A DNA stretch of 64,000 bases from DASRBN01 sp035294305 (GTDB lineage: Bacteria; Chloroflexota; Ktedonobacteria; Ktedonobacterales; Ktedonobacteraceae), in NCBI GenBank assembly GCA_035294305.1, contig DATGLD010000014.1:1-64000 (forward strand), given 5' to 3'. The notes under the pieces were generated by a model. The model worked only from the letters and a program-made list of their open reading frames with translations, ran no database searches and had not been told where the DNA came from. The position numbers and the translations under genes were made by a program. Shown here piece after piece: positions 24,605 to 32,851 of the stretch. Within the stretch, counting starts at the first letter, position 1, and each line of letters begins with the position of its first letter.

Positions 24605-25364
24605 GCCGCACCGTTATCTCCTTTCGCTGCAAAAAGTCCTTGACCTCGCGGATACGCAGGCGCCCGAAATGAAAGATTGAGGCCGCCAGCACTGCATCCG
24701 CGCCTCCCAGCGTCAGGCCCTCATAAAAATGTTCAAGCCTGCCGATACCACCGGATGCAATCACCGGCACGGAAACATGCTTCGAAACCAGGGCAGTAAG
24801 GACAAGATCATAGCCCTGCTGCGTACCGTCGCGGTCCATGCTGGTCAACAGGATTTCTCCCGCGCCAAGTTTCACGCCGCGCTGTGCCCATTCTAGCACA
24901 TCCATGCCTGTAGGCGTGCGTCCACCATGAATGAAAACCTCGTAACCGCTCGGCATAGAGGGATTTGAGCGCGCATCGATGGCAAGGATGATGCATTGCG
25001 TTCCGAATTGATCAGCGCCAGCACGCAGCAGATCGGGATTTTGCACCGCCGCCGTGTTCAGCGAAGTTTTATCTGCCCCTGCTGCCAACGCCGCTCGGAT
25101 ATCGTCGATACTACGAATGCCGCCGCCCACCGTCACCGGAATAAATACCTGCTCTGCTGTGCGCCGCACCACGTCCAGCATCGTCGCTCGCTGCTCATAT
25201 GAGGCCGTAATATCGAGAAAAACCAGTTCATCGGCTCCCTCGGCATTATAGTACGCCGCCAGTTCCACGGGATCACCCGCATCGCGCAAATTGACGAAGT
25301 TGACTCCCTTGACCACGCGCCCCGCCGTGACATCCAGGCAGGGAATGATACGTTTGGTAAGCAT
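24591..25364 (-). CDS. hisF: Imidazole glycerol phosphate synthase, cyclase subunit
   Basis: A 257-residue TIM barrel that joins ammonia from HisH with PRFAR to give imidazole glycerol phosphate and AICAR. The N-terminal signature is RIIPCLDVTAGRVVKGVNF with the general acid/base Asp11; the second catalytic Asp is in ILAIDARSN (about 130). Phosphate-binding loops VGGGIRSIDD and ASGGIGRLEH are intact. Length is normal. It sits 8 nt after hisA and overlaps hisIE by 14 nt, so translation is coupled. Confidence 0.96.
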   Translation of the reverse strand: MLTKRIIPCLDVTAGRVVKGVNFVNLRDAGDPVELAAYYNAEGADELVFLDITASYEQRATMLDVVRRTAEQVFIPVTVGGGIRSIDDIRAALAAGADKTSLNTAAVQNPDLLRAGADQFGTQCIILAIDARSNPSMPSGYEVFIHGGRTPTGMDVLEWAQRGVKLGAGEILLTSMDRDGTQQGYDLVLTALVSKHVSVPVIASGGIGRLEHFYEGLTLGGADAVLAASIFHFGRLRIREVKDFLQRKEITVRHAEI

Positions 25365-25372
25365 GATAACCC

Positions 25373-26101
25373 CTACCCTTTCTCCACCTCTTGAACGGCT
25401 CGAATAGCCGCGACAAGGTCAACATCGCCCGTATAGAGAGCCTTTCCGATAATTGCCCCCTCAATACCCAATGCAGCCAACATGCGTATATCTTCTAACG
25501 AACTGATGCCACCAGAAGCAATCAAGGAGCAAGGCACCGATTGCTGCATTGCTCGCAGCGCATTCACATTCGGCCCCTGCAAGGCTCCATCTCGCGCGAT
25601 ATCGGTGTAGATAAACCGCTGTACGCCGATAGCATAGAGTTCGGCGGCCAGAGATGTTGCCCGCACCTGCGTCATCTCGCGCCAGCCTGAGATAGCAACC
25701 AGGCCATCGCGCGCATCCAGCCCTATCGCGATGCGCTCTCCCCACCTTGCCAGCGCATCCTTAAGCAGTACGCGATCTGTAAGCACCATAGTACCAAGGA
25801 TGACACGCTCTACGCCCAGATCGAGAATTTGCTCGATGTGCGCAAGCCCGCGCATACCCCCGCCTAACTCTATAGACAGTGATGTAGCTGCGCGAATTTG
25901 CGCGACGGTTTCGAGATTCACAGGATGGCCTGCCACGGCCCCATCAAGGTCTACAAGGTGCAGCCAGTTCGCTCCTGCCGCCTGCCAGCGCCTGGCCACG
26001 CGCACAGGGTCAGCATCATAGATCGTCACACGCTCGAAGTCTCCTTGATAAAGACGCACGCATTGACCGTCCTTCATATCAACCGCCGGCAGAATGATCA
26101 T
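25373..26101 (-). CDS. hisA: ProFAR isomerase
   Basis: A 242-residue TIM barrel catalysing the Amadori rearrangement of ProFAR to PRFAR. The N-terminal PAVDMKDGQCVRLYQGDF holds the catalytic Asp8, and GLDARDGLVAISGW holds the second Asp (about 129). Phosphate loops LGGGMRGLAH and ASGGISSLED are present. Start overlaps the hisH stop by 4 nt (ATGA type). A tryptophan-pathway role (PriA-like) cannot be excluded from sequence, but the setting is purely histidine. Confidence 0.95.
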   Translation of the reverse strand: MIILPAVDMKDGQCVRLYQGDFERVTIYDADPVRVARRWQAAGANWLHLVDLDGAVAGHPVNLETVAQIRAATSLSIELGGGMRGLAHIEQILDLGVERVILGTMVLTDRVLLKDALARWGERIAIGLDARDGLVAISGWREMTQVRATSLAAELYAIGVQRFIYTDIARDGALQGPNVNALRAMQQSVPCSLIASGGISSLEDIRMLAALGIEGAIIGKALYTGDVDLVAAIRAVQEVEKG

Positions 26102-26706
26102 TGTTCAACCCATTTCATAAAATTATGGAGCAACTGCAGGCCATGAGAGCCGCTTTTCTCAGGGTGAAATTGCGTTCCCCACACGCGATCGGTGACAATC
26201 ACACTGCAGAACGGCGCGCCATAATCGGTGACCGCCGCCACACCCTGCTGGTCCTGAGGCTCGACGTAGTACGAATGCGCGAAGTAGAAACAGGCTTCCT
26301 CTGGAATACCGGTAAAGATAGGCAAAAGGCCTCGCGTTGGCCTGACCGAGTTCCAGCCCATATGCGGAATCTTCGGGCCACGCGGAATAGGGCGCACTTC
26401 ACCGCGAAAGAGCCGCAGTCCATCCACGTCGCCCTCGGCATGATAATCAGCCAGCAATTGCATACCGAGACAAATGCCCAGGAAAGGTTGACCTCGCTCC
26501 GTCGCCAGCCGAATAGCAACATCCAATCCCCGCTGCCTCATGCGCGTCATTGCGGCCCCTCCTGAGCCTACACCAGGAAGCACAATACCCTGCGCAGTAG
26601 CAACCACTGCCGGATCATCAGTCACCTGCACCTGCGCGCCAACGTATTGCAGCGCCTTCGCGATGCTACGAATATTGCCGGCACCATAATCAATAATGGC
26701 AATCAT
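26098..26706 (-). CDS. hisH: Imidazole glycerol phosphate synthase, glutaminase subunit
   Basis: A 202-residue class I glutamine amidotransferase that supplies ammonia to HisF. The triad is visible as Cys in FLGICLGMQLL (about 80), His and Glu in QFHPEKSG (about 183-185). The oxyanion segment is LPGVGSGGAAM and the HisF-contact segment is KIPHMGWNSV. Start and stop both overlap neighbours by 4 nt (kinase upstream, hisA downstream). Confidence 0.95.
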   Translation of the reverse strand: MIAIIDYGAGNIRSIAKALQYVGAQVQVTDDPAVVATAQGIVLPGVGSGGAAMTRMRQRGLDVAIRLATERGQPFLGICLGMQLLADYHAEGDVDGLRLFRGEVRPIPRGPKIPHMGWNSVRPTRGLLPIFTGIPEEACFYFAHSYYVEPQDQQGVAAVTDYGAPFCSVIVTDRVWGTQFHPEKSGSHGLQLLHNFMKWVEQ

Positions 26707-27935
26707 ATATTACCCCTCCATGCTTCTATTCCGCTATTGCCCATCTGCACTGCAAACGACAGCCCCAGCCAGCTAATAGCAGGCGGAAAACGCTGCTCAT
26801 CGAGCAGGTTGACGGTCAGCAGTGGGCAGCACATCAATGCCAGTCGCATTATCTCAGGCCACTCTTCAGGCAATGCATCCCCCATACGCAATTCTTCTAT
26901 CAACGGCGTAAGCAAGCGCGCAATTTTTGCCCGCAATATTGCCCTGCGTACAGGTGTGAGGGTATAGTCGTGTTCGACAACGATTGTGGCCCGATCTACG
27001 CTCACAGAAAAATGCAGGTCGCAAGCAACATCAGCAGGAAAATACATCCAGGTCGCAAAGACATTATGGAACAGAGGCTTGACTACATCCAACAATGGTG
27101 AATGACGACCGGCAAATGCCGGGTCAAAGTAGAGATAATGTTTCTCCTGTTCCAGGAATACGTTGCCAAAGTGAGCATCACCATGCCCGATAATCGTCGC
27201 ACCCGGCCTTTTCGGATCGAGAACGACTCTGGCCCTTTCAACCAGTTCGCCCAGGCTCCATTGCTGCCGGACCCCATTAATTACCCATCGCGCTCCCATC
27301 AGGTCATTGAAAGCTATACTTTGTTGTTCTTTTATGGCTATAGGAAATCTGATGAATTTACCGGCGTAAAAGTTATTAAATCGGCCGCCCGTGATGCGAT
27401 GCCAGAAAAGCTGGTGAATTGGAGCCAGCGCATTCTCTTCGCTGCTAGATGCCGCGAGCGTGGCCCGGTAAATATCGAGCAGCCTTTCGCACTCACGCGT
27501 CTCAGCAGCTACCAGGGTTGCCATTATACCGTCATCCTCTACATTGCCTGACTCCGCTGCTCGCATGAGGTCAAACATGACCGGCCAGCGTACCACGGGA
27601 TAAATAACCATCTGCTGCTCTTTTTGGTGCAGCACCCTTAAAGGCTTGACGATATTGTAGCCAGCATTGGAGAGCAGTTCAGCATGATAGTACTCTTCCA
27701 GGACTCCTTGCTCTTCGACATGCGTTTTGAAGAAATATTCCTCACCACCACTGCGATAAAAGCCGTTGAACGAGTTGAGCGAAACGGCCCTGGGCATCAA
27801 CGTGACGCTCTCCGTCGCCAAGTGCATATGCAGGGCAAACCAGCGTTGCAGCGATTGTTCTGCTTTCTTGCGGTCACTAAATTGCAATTGCTGGATGGTC
27901 ACAAGACTATCGATCTCGTTCACCGGCTTACTCAT
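26703..27935 (-). CDS. APH-fold kinase-like protein inside the his operon
   Basis: A 410-residue protein of the aminoglycoside-phosphotransferase/choline-kinase superfamily. A complete catalytic set is readable: N-lobe Lys70 in EEYFFKTHVE, a helix-C Glu in LEEYYHAELL (80-87), the catalytic loop HGDAHFGN (251-258) and the metal-binding Asp271 in YFDPAFAGRHS. It should therefore be an active small-molecule or protein kinase. No histidine step uses such an enzyme, yet it overlaps hisG by 8 nt and hisH by 4 nt. Substrate unknown. Functions open to test include phosphorylation of a pathway intermediate, a nucleotide or an aminoglycoside-like compound. Confidence 0.8.
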   Translation of the reverse strand: MSKPVNEIDSLVTIQQLQFSDRKKAEQSLQRWFALHMHLATESVTLMPRAVSLNSFNGFYRSGGEEYFFKTHVEEQGVLEEYYHAELLSNAGYNIVKPLRVLHQKEQQMVIYPVVRWPVMFDLMRAAESGNVEDDGIMATLVAAETRECERLLDIYRATLAASSSEENALAPIHQLFWHRITGGRFNNFYAGKFIRFPIAIKEQQSIAFNDLMGARWVINGVRQQWSLGELVERARVVLDPKRPGATIIGHGDAHFGNVFLEQEKHYLYFDPAFAGRHSPLLDVVKPLFHNVFATWMYFPADVACDLHFSVSVDRATIVVEHDYTLTPVRRAILRAKIARLLTPLIEELRMGDALPEEWPEIMRLALMCCPLLTVNLLDEQRFPPAISWLGLSFAVQMGNSGIEAWRGNI

Positions 27936-28989
27936 GTCTCCTCTTCAAACGCTCGCGCAGATTGCGCACGCTTGTCGATTCTTCCGCGAAACGGTACGTC
28001 AGCGGAGTAATGTGGATATAGAACGCGCCCGCACTTCGCATTGCCGTAACGATTTCAAGCAAGTGGGCAACCGAGCCCTTTATATTCACCATACCTGAGA
28101 GTGCGTAGAGGTTGGATGTTTCATGCCCAGGCGTTGAAATTTGTAACTGGGAGTCGGCAACAAATGCCCGTATCTGGTCGCAAATGCGTTGAACGCTCTC
28201 AAGGTTTTCGCGAGGGATGAAAGCCGTCAATAGGGAGCGATTGCGCGCCTGCATGTGGGCCTCGATCAATTCTAGCATCAGGCAGGCCATGTGCAGCGCC
28301 TGTTCATTCTGGCACAGCAGATGCGCGTTGCCGATAAAGCAGGCCTGCGAGTGCAATACCACGCCATCGTCCAGCAGTTTCAGATGGTTTTCACGCAAGG
28401 TTGTGCCTGTCTCGGTGAGATCTACAATCAGGTCAGCCGTGCCGGTCAAGGGCGCGGCTTCGAGCGCGCCATGAGGCGAAATAATCTTGCAGTGCGTGAT
28501 GCCATGCTGATGTAGGAACTGGCCAGTCAGGGCGGGATACTTGGTGGCAATGCGCAATCCTCGTCCCTTATGCGCCTGGTAATATCCCGCCAGGTGCCAG
28601 AGATCAGCGCACGTATTCACGTCGATCCAGGTTTCTGGGACGGCCACGACAAGCCGGCAGTGGCCATAGCCCAGGTCGCGTTCCAGCGTCACCAGGTCAT
28701 CGTCGAAGCCATCCTCATCACCCTCTCCATCCCCATCGCCCCGGTATTCGACCAGGATGTCATAGCCGGTAATGCCGAGCGCGGCATCGCCATCCTGTAC
28801 CAGCGCCGGTATATCCGCCGCTCGTTGAAATACCACCTCCAGGTCCGGCATACTGCTTATACGCGCCAGGTACTGGCGTGGATTATTGCGACTGACTTTC
28901 ATGCCGCATTCGGCCAGAAATGCCAGTGTCGCGGCCTCTAAGGCGCCCTTTCCCGGCAGCGCCAGGCGTATTACATGTTCCAGGCTCAT
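27928..28989 (-). CDS. hisG: ATP phosphoribosyltransferase, long form
   Basis: The committed enzyme of histidine synthesis, joining ATP and PRPP. In 353 residues the catalytic part shows RLALPGKGAL, GDAALGITGYDILVE and the PRPP loop DLIVDLTETGTTLREN (186-201). A C-terminal region (about 257-335, ending GAFYIHITPLTYRF) corresponds to the ACT-like regulatory domain of long-form HisG, which normally gives histidine feedback without HisZ. Odd: residues 84-98 are an Asp/Gly/Glu-only insertion (RGDGDGEGDEDGFDDD). The gene follows the HisZ-like gene by 17 nt. Confidence 0.92.
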   Translation of the reverse strand: MSLEHVIRLALPGKGALEAATLAFLAECGMKVSRNNPRQYLARISSMPDLEVVFQRAADIPALVQDGDAALGITGYDILVEYRGDGDGEGDEDGFDDDLVTLERDLGYGHCRLVVAVPETWIDVNTCADLWHLAGYYQAHKGRGLRIATKYPALTGQFLHQHGITHCKIISPHGALEAAPLTGTADLIVDLTETGTTLRENHLKLLDDGVVLHSQACFIGNAHLLCQNEQALHMACLMLELIEAHMQARNRSLLTAFIPRENLESVQRICDQIRAFVADSQLQISTPGHETSNLYALSGMVNIKGSVAHLLEIVTAMRSAGAFYIHITPLTYRFAEESTSVRNLRERLKRRHE

Positions 28990-29006
28990 CTATGCCACTC
29001 TTTCTC

Positions 29007-30500
29007 TCACAGGCTGCGTACCAGCGCTTCGACTGCCAAAACTCGCTCTTCACCTGTCTTCAGATCACGCACGATAACCGTATTGGAGCGGCGTTCACCT
29101 TCGCCAACGGTCAGCACCTGGCGGATATTTTTCTCCACCGCCAGTTTCAGTGCTGCTCCGGTACCATGCCCCGTCAAATCCACTTCGACTTGCACTTCAT
29201 TCATGCGCAAGAGGTGAGCGACATGTAATGCATAGAACACCTCCCGCGTACTCACAGGAATGATAAGCATTCGCTTTGGCGGCAAGTCCGGCAGATCGTC
29301 TTTTGAAAGAACCGAGAGCAAGCGCTCAACACCGAAAGCAAAACCGCAGGCTTTGACCTCGCGCCCGCCGATAGCCTGCATCAATTGATCGTACCGGCCC
29401 CCCCCGCATAATTGGACGTCGAATCCATCTCCACCCCTTGCATGAATCTCAAACACCAGCCCGGTATAATAGCTCACGCTCCGTCCCAGTGCCAGGTTGA
29501 GTATAACCTGCTGGCGTGGTATATCGCAATACTCAAGAAACGCCACGAGATTCTCTAGTTCTGTTAGTGGTTCCGCATCAAGTTTATACCGGCCTAACAG
29601 ATCGCGCAATGCTTCAAAAACTTCTGGAGGAGAACCGGAGATGGCATGCAGAGCACGTAGAAATTCCAGCGCGTGCAAAATTTGCTGTCGCTGCTCGCCG
29701 CGCCCCATCCTCCATAGAAAGCGTTCAACCACCTCGTTACGAGCAGCATCGTCAGCAAACGTGATGCTGCCCAGGAGCGAAGTGATAAAACGCGACTCCA
29801 TTTCTGATAGTGCGCCAGCCCCCGTAGTTCCTGCTCCAAACGCCCCTAGCGGGCTATCTTCCGACCCATTCGCGGGATAGAGGGCTTCGAGGCGGGCTTT
29901 GGCCAGTTGCTCACCCTCTTCGGAACGGCTGATCTGCTCCATCAGGCCAAGCAGTAGGCGTGCCGCCTGGTCATCAAGGTGCAGGCGATTGATGAAGCCG
30001 CTGGCAACTCCAATGTGGCCTAACTCTAATCGATAATGGTCAATGTGCAGTTCTTTGAGGATGTCGCAGGCTAAAAGCAGGATTTCAGCATCTGCCGCAA
30101 CGGTTTGACCACCGAACAATTCGATGCCCAGCTGAGTATGCTGGCGATAGCGATTTCTTCCCGGCGCTTCATAGCGAAAGATTGGCCCCGCGTACTGGAA
30201 GCGCAGCGGCAATGGCTGCTGCCAGTAATGATCGAGATACAGACGGCAAACAGCGGCCGTATATTCTGGACGCAGGCACAGGTCGCGGTGATGCAAGCGA
30301 AACGTGTACAGATTTTGCCACAATTCCTGACCAAAACTGGCCTGGAAGAGATCGCTCTGCTCGACGATTGGAGTGTCGATCAGGGCATAGCCGGCATTCG
30401 ACAACAATGTTCCCAGGCGCTCCATTACTCCACGCTGCTGCCTGTACTCTTCAGGTAACAGGTCATGCATCCCACGCAATCGCTCAATACGGTTTTTCAT
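29007..30500 (-). CDS. hisZ: HisZ-like / histidyl-tRNA-synthetase-like protein
   Basis: A 497-residue class II synthetase homologue heading the his operon. Motif 2 is FRYEAPGRNRYRQ (108-120), then GGGRYD (365-370) and motif 3 GFAFGVERLL (385-394). The histidine-binding signature RGLDYY of true HisRS reads GRSVSYYTGLVFE, keeping Arg and both Tyr but losing Asp. Position next to hisG suggests HisZ, the ATP-PRTase regulatory subunit. Unlike most HisZ it keeps a full HisRS-type C-terminal domain (406-497) and has an Ala/Gly-rich insertion (218-230). An unusual HisRS is the alternative; finding another hisS in the genome would decide. GAGAGGAA precedes the ATG. Confidence 0.75.
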   Translation of the reverse strand: MKNRIERLRGMHDLLPEEYRQQRGVMERLGTLLSNAGYALIDTPIVEQSDLFQASFGQELWQNLYTFRLHHRDLCLRPEYTAAVCRLYLDHYWQQPLPLRFQYAGPIFRYEAPGRNRYRQHTQLGIELFGGQTVAADAEILLLACDILKELHIDHYRLELGHIGVASGFINRLHLDDQAARLLLGLMEQISRSEEGEQLAKARLEALYPANGSEDSPLGAFGAGTTGAGALSEMESRFITSLLGSITFADDAARNEVVERFLWRMGRGEQRQQILHALEFLRALHAISGSPPEVFEALRDLLGRYKLDAEPLTELENLVAFLEYCDIPRQQVILNLALGRSVSYYTGLVFEIHARGGDGFDVQLCGGGRYDQLMQAIGGREVKACGFAFGVERLLSVLSKDDLPDLPPKRMLIIPVSTREVFYALHVAHLLRMNEVQVEVDLTGHGTGAALKLAVEKNIRQVLTVGEGERRSNTVIVRDLKTGEERVLAVEALVRSL

Positions 30501-30854
30501 GCAGGCCGATTCCTCTCAGAGATATCATTCTTCTCAACATTTTATATCAGCATCTTCGTCCGGGTCTATGGCTACAAAATTTGCTATGCCCATCTCAGGA
30601 TGACGGCTGGAACATATGGATCAGTTGAAAAGCCTATGCCTTAGAAAAGGCAATACCGGCCCTATGACCGGAATCTTACGGAACTATTGCATCGATCCCA
30701 CGAGAAGCAAGGGAGCAGTTTCTTGCTGATGCCTTCGTTTGGGGAATTTGTGATGCCATGATTCATACCAGAGCCATACAACAGCTTTGCTATCGGAAGG
30801 ATGGTATGGGCACAGATAAATGCCTATAACTCAGCCTTTCCTGGCTCTCCGGTA
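30501..30854. other. Leader region of the his operon
   Basis: On the minus strand a TATAAA-like box (complement of 30541-30546) lies about 40 bases before the hisZ ATG, with a weak TAGACC 16 bases upstream of it. No T-box sequence or His-codon-rich leader peptide is seen. On the plus strand a start-less frame of about 53 codons (stop at about 30830) reads like protein (IPREAREQFLADAFVWGICD) and may be a gene remnant. Confidence 0.35.
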
Positions 30855-32351
30855 CTATAGAAATCGAAAAGTTGCCCGCAGGTGAGAAAACACTAGCTGT
30901 TCCTCCCCACTATAAGCCGCCGGAGGAGCCAGTTGCACTATCGAATAGAAATGGTTGTTATGCTCGGTCGCGAGCAGGATTACAGTATATGTTGCCCCAC
31001 CCTGCACCACGCTACCCTTGATCTGTTGCCATGTAGTTCCGGCAAATGCCAGTAACGGCAGGCTTGTCTGGCCCGTCATTCCTAATTGCGCCACTTCATT
31101 CTTGCTATACTGTGCGATACTACCCGTGGCTGTAGCTTCTTGAACGATCACCTGGCCGGTATGACTACTGTCATAGAAGCTCACAGAGCCTTTTTTCGTA
31201 TCGATATGAGCCGTCCAACCCTGCGGATAGCGCAACACAAAACCCAGTGTGCTATTTTGAAACGGCTGATCTGTATTCGTCACGGCGGGAACCGTAAAGG
31301 GCTGGTCTACCACAATCCATGCGACCAGGCCGCCAATCAACAATAAGCCCAGCACGATGAGCAAGAACACCAGCGGTTTGCGACTCTTGCGATTAGGATG
31401 GGTCGCGCGAGGCGATATTGCCACCGAAGTCGGAGGAGGGGTTCGCTGCGCCTGAAAATCCTGTGCAGGCCGAACTTCGGGACGAGACGATTGAGGCGAG
31501 AGTAGAGGTGATAGCGATCTCTGCTGCGCTGGCGACTGAACGGGCCGGGACATGTCCTGCGGTGCGTTCTCTCGCTGCTCAGCAAATCTTCCTGCTGCCG
31601 GAGGTAAAGGCTGTACCATCGCCTGTCGCTGTGAAACCATCGGACGGGTGTCAAGCTGCTCCACTTCACCAAGGTGTGAAGACCCCTTAGTAGCTGCCAC
31701 ACTTCCACGAGAGAATGAAGTATCGCCTACTGGCCTGCCAGTGCCTGGTAATGGGTCTCCAGGAGATATATTGGAAAGGGCAGCTGGGAGATGGGCAGTG
31801 GGTAAATTCTCGACTTCGTCATTCGCTGATGACCGGCTTGAAATAGCAGGGTCTTTGCGCGTTGGATAGGCATCCCTATCAAAAGACTCGACCTCTTTCT
31901 TCACGATTGGTGATCCATCGTCGCCTTCGCTCTGCCCCTGCTGCCAGACCCTCACACGCAATTCGCGCGCAGCTGAAGCATCGGCATGCACTATTGGATG
32001 AGCAACTTCACGTTCAAGCTTATTCATCCAGGCAGGAGGTTCGTTATTAATGGGACGCCGGGAAGGTCGGGCCGGCGGACGATACGCAATTTGTTCCCGT
32101 ATGGCAGGTCGGCTCCCGCTCTGCGAGTCTTTTTCACCTGCAGCTGATCTGGAGGACTCGCTGGCAGAGGTGGAACGGGGCGAAGAAGAACCAAAATCAT
32201 TGCCCGCTTGCATGAGCCCTACCCTCTCTACACCAGGAAATGCGAGGGAAGAATCGATCTGACGAACAGGCTGTTCCGCTCCGCATTTGCTACAAAACCG
32301 CGCGTCGTCTCGCGGCAACACTATTCCACATCGTACACACTGTGTCGCCAC
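30855..32351 (-). CDS. Zinc-ribbon, single-pass membrane protein with extracellular domain
   Basis: A 498-residue modular protein. It starts with a zinc ribbon (CVRCGIVLPRDDARFCSKCG, four Cys at about 5-24), continues with a roughly 300-residue disordered Ser/Pro/Arg/Gln-rich linker, then one membrane helix (about 327-350, LVFLLIVLGLLLIGGLVAWI) and a C-terminal domain with FQNSTLGFVLRYPQGWTAH, reminiscent of PsbP-like or lipoprotein-type folds outside the membrane. No enzymatic motif. The zinc ribbon and linker should be cytoplasmic. It is divergent from the FHA gene at 32852, which has a similar inside-linker-helix-outside plan. Confidence 0.75.
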   Translation of the reverse strand: MATQCVRCGIVLPRDDARFCSKCGAEQPVRQIDSSLAFPGVERVGLMQAGNDFGSSSPRSTSASESSRSAAGEKDSQSGSRPAIREQIAYRPPARPSRRPINNEPPAWMNKLEREVAHPIVHADASAARELRVRVWQQGQSEGDDGSPIVKKEVESFDRDAYPTRKDPAISSRSSANDEVENLPTAHLPAALSNISPGDPLPGTGRPVGDTSFSRGSVAATKGSSHLGEVEQLDTRPMVSQRQAMVQPLPPAAGRFAEQRENAPQDMSRPVQSPAQQRSLSPLLSPQSSRPEVRPAQDFQAQRTPPPTSVAISPRATHPNRKSRKPLVFLLIVLGLLLIGGLVAWIVVDQPFTVPAVTNTDQPFQNSTLGFVLRYPQGWTAHIDTKKGSVSFYDSSHTGQVIVQEATATGSIAQYSKNEVAQLGMTGQTSLPLLAFAGTTWQQIKGSVVQGGATYTVILLATEHNNHFYSIVQLAPPAAYSGEEQLVFSHLRATFRFL

Positions 32352-32851
32352 AATTCCTCCCCTTCACCTTGAATATCCAGACAATGGGATCAGCTTGATC
32401 CCGGCTAAACGTGCCTAACCGTTACGTTACTCGAATTCGGGCTGCCCGTCAAGTCGATAGCCCAATGGGTGCAAAGGCCGGCTTTCATTCCAGCATCAAA
32501 GTGCCTCACGGTCGCCAACGCCCCGCCTGGTTTACTGCCTCTGTATTGTTTCAACGCAAATGGATACCACTTTATCCTGATGAAGTTAACATCATATTCA
32601 GCCAGATTCGAGAGAATTTTAACATGGTTTTCAGGACAATGCTAGAGCCCGGTTGGGACCATTTTACGGCGATGCACATGAGTATCGTTATTGTGGCCCC
32701 ACACAAAATAAGGCAAGCTGGATACAGTGGTCGAGACTCGATAGAGAATTTGAATTCAATACGCAAAAATATGATGCCGCTATCGTAAATATAGTAGTTA
32801 GTGCCAATATGCAAGGCAAGCCAAGACAAGAGTAGAAAGAGAAGCGAGAGT
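32352..32851. other. 500-base divergent intergenic region
   Basis: This is the divergent space between the zinc-ribbon and FHA genes. Frames of up to 125 codons here have no family resemblance or consistent codon character. The right-hand 120 bases are AT-rich and contain TATGAT- and TATAGT-like boxes that may serve the FHA gene, but no confident promoter can be assigned. Confidence 0.4.

Noticed and set aside
30501..30640. Possible T-box or His-leader attenuator before the his operon
   Set aside because: No T-box core sequence, no run of His codons and no terminator hairpin found.
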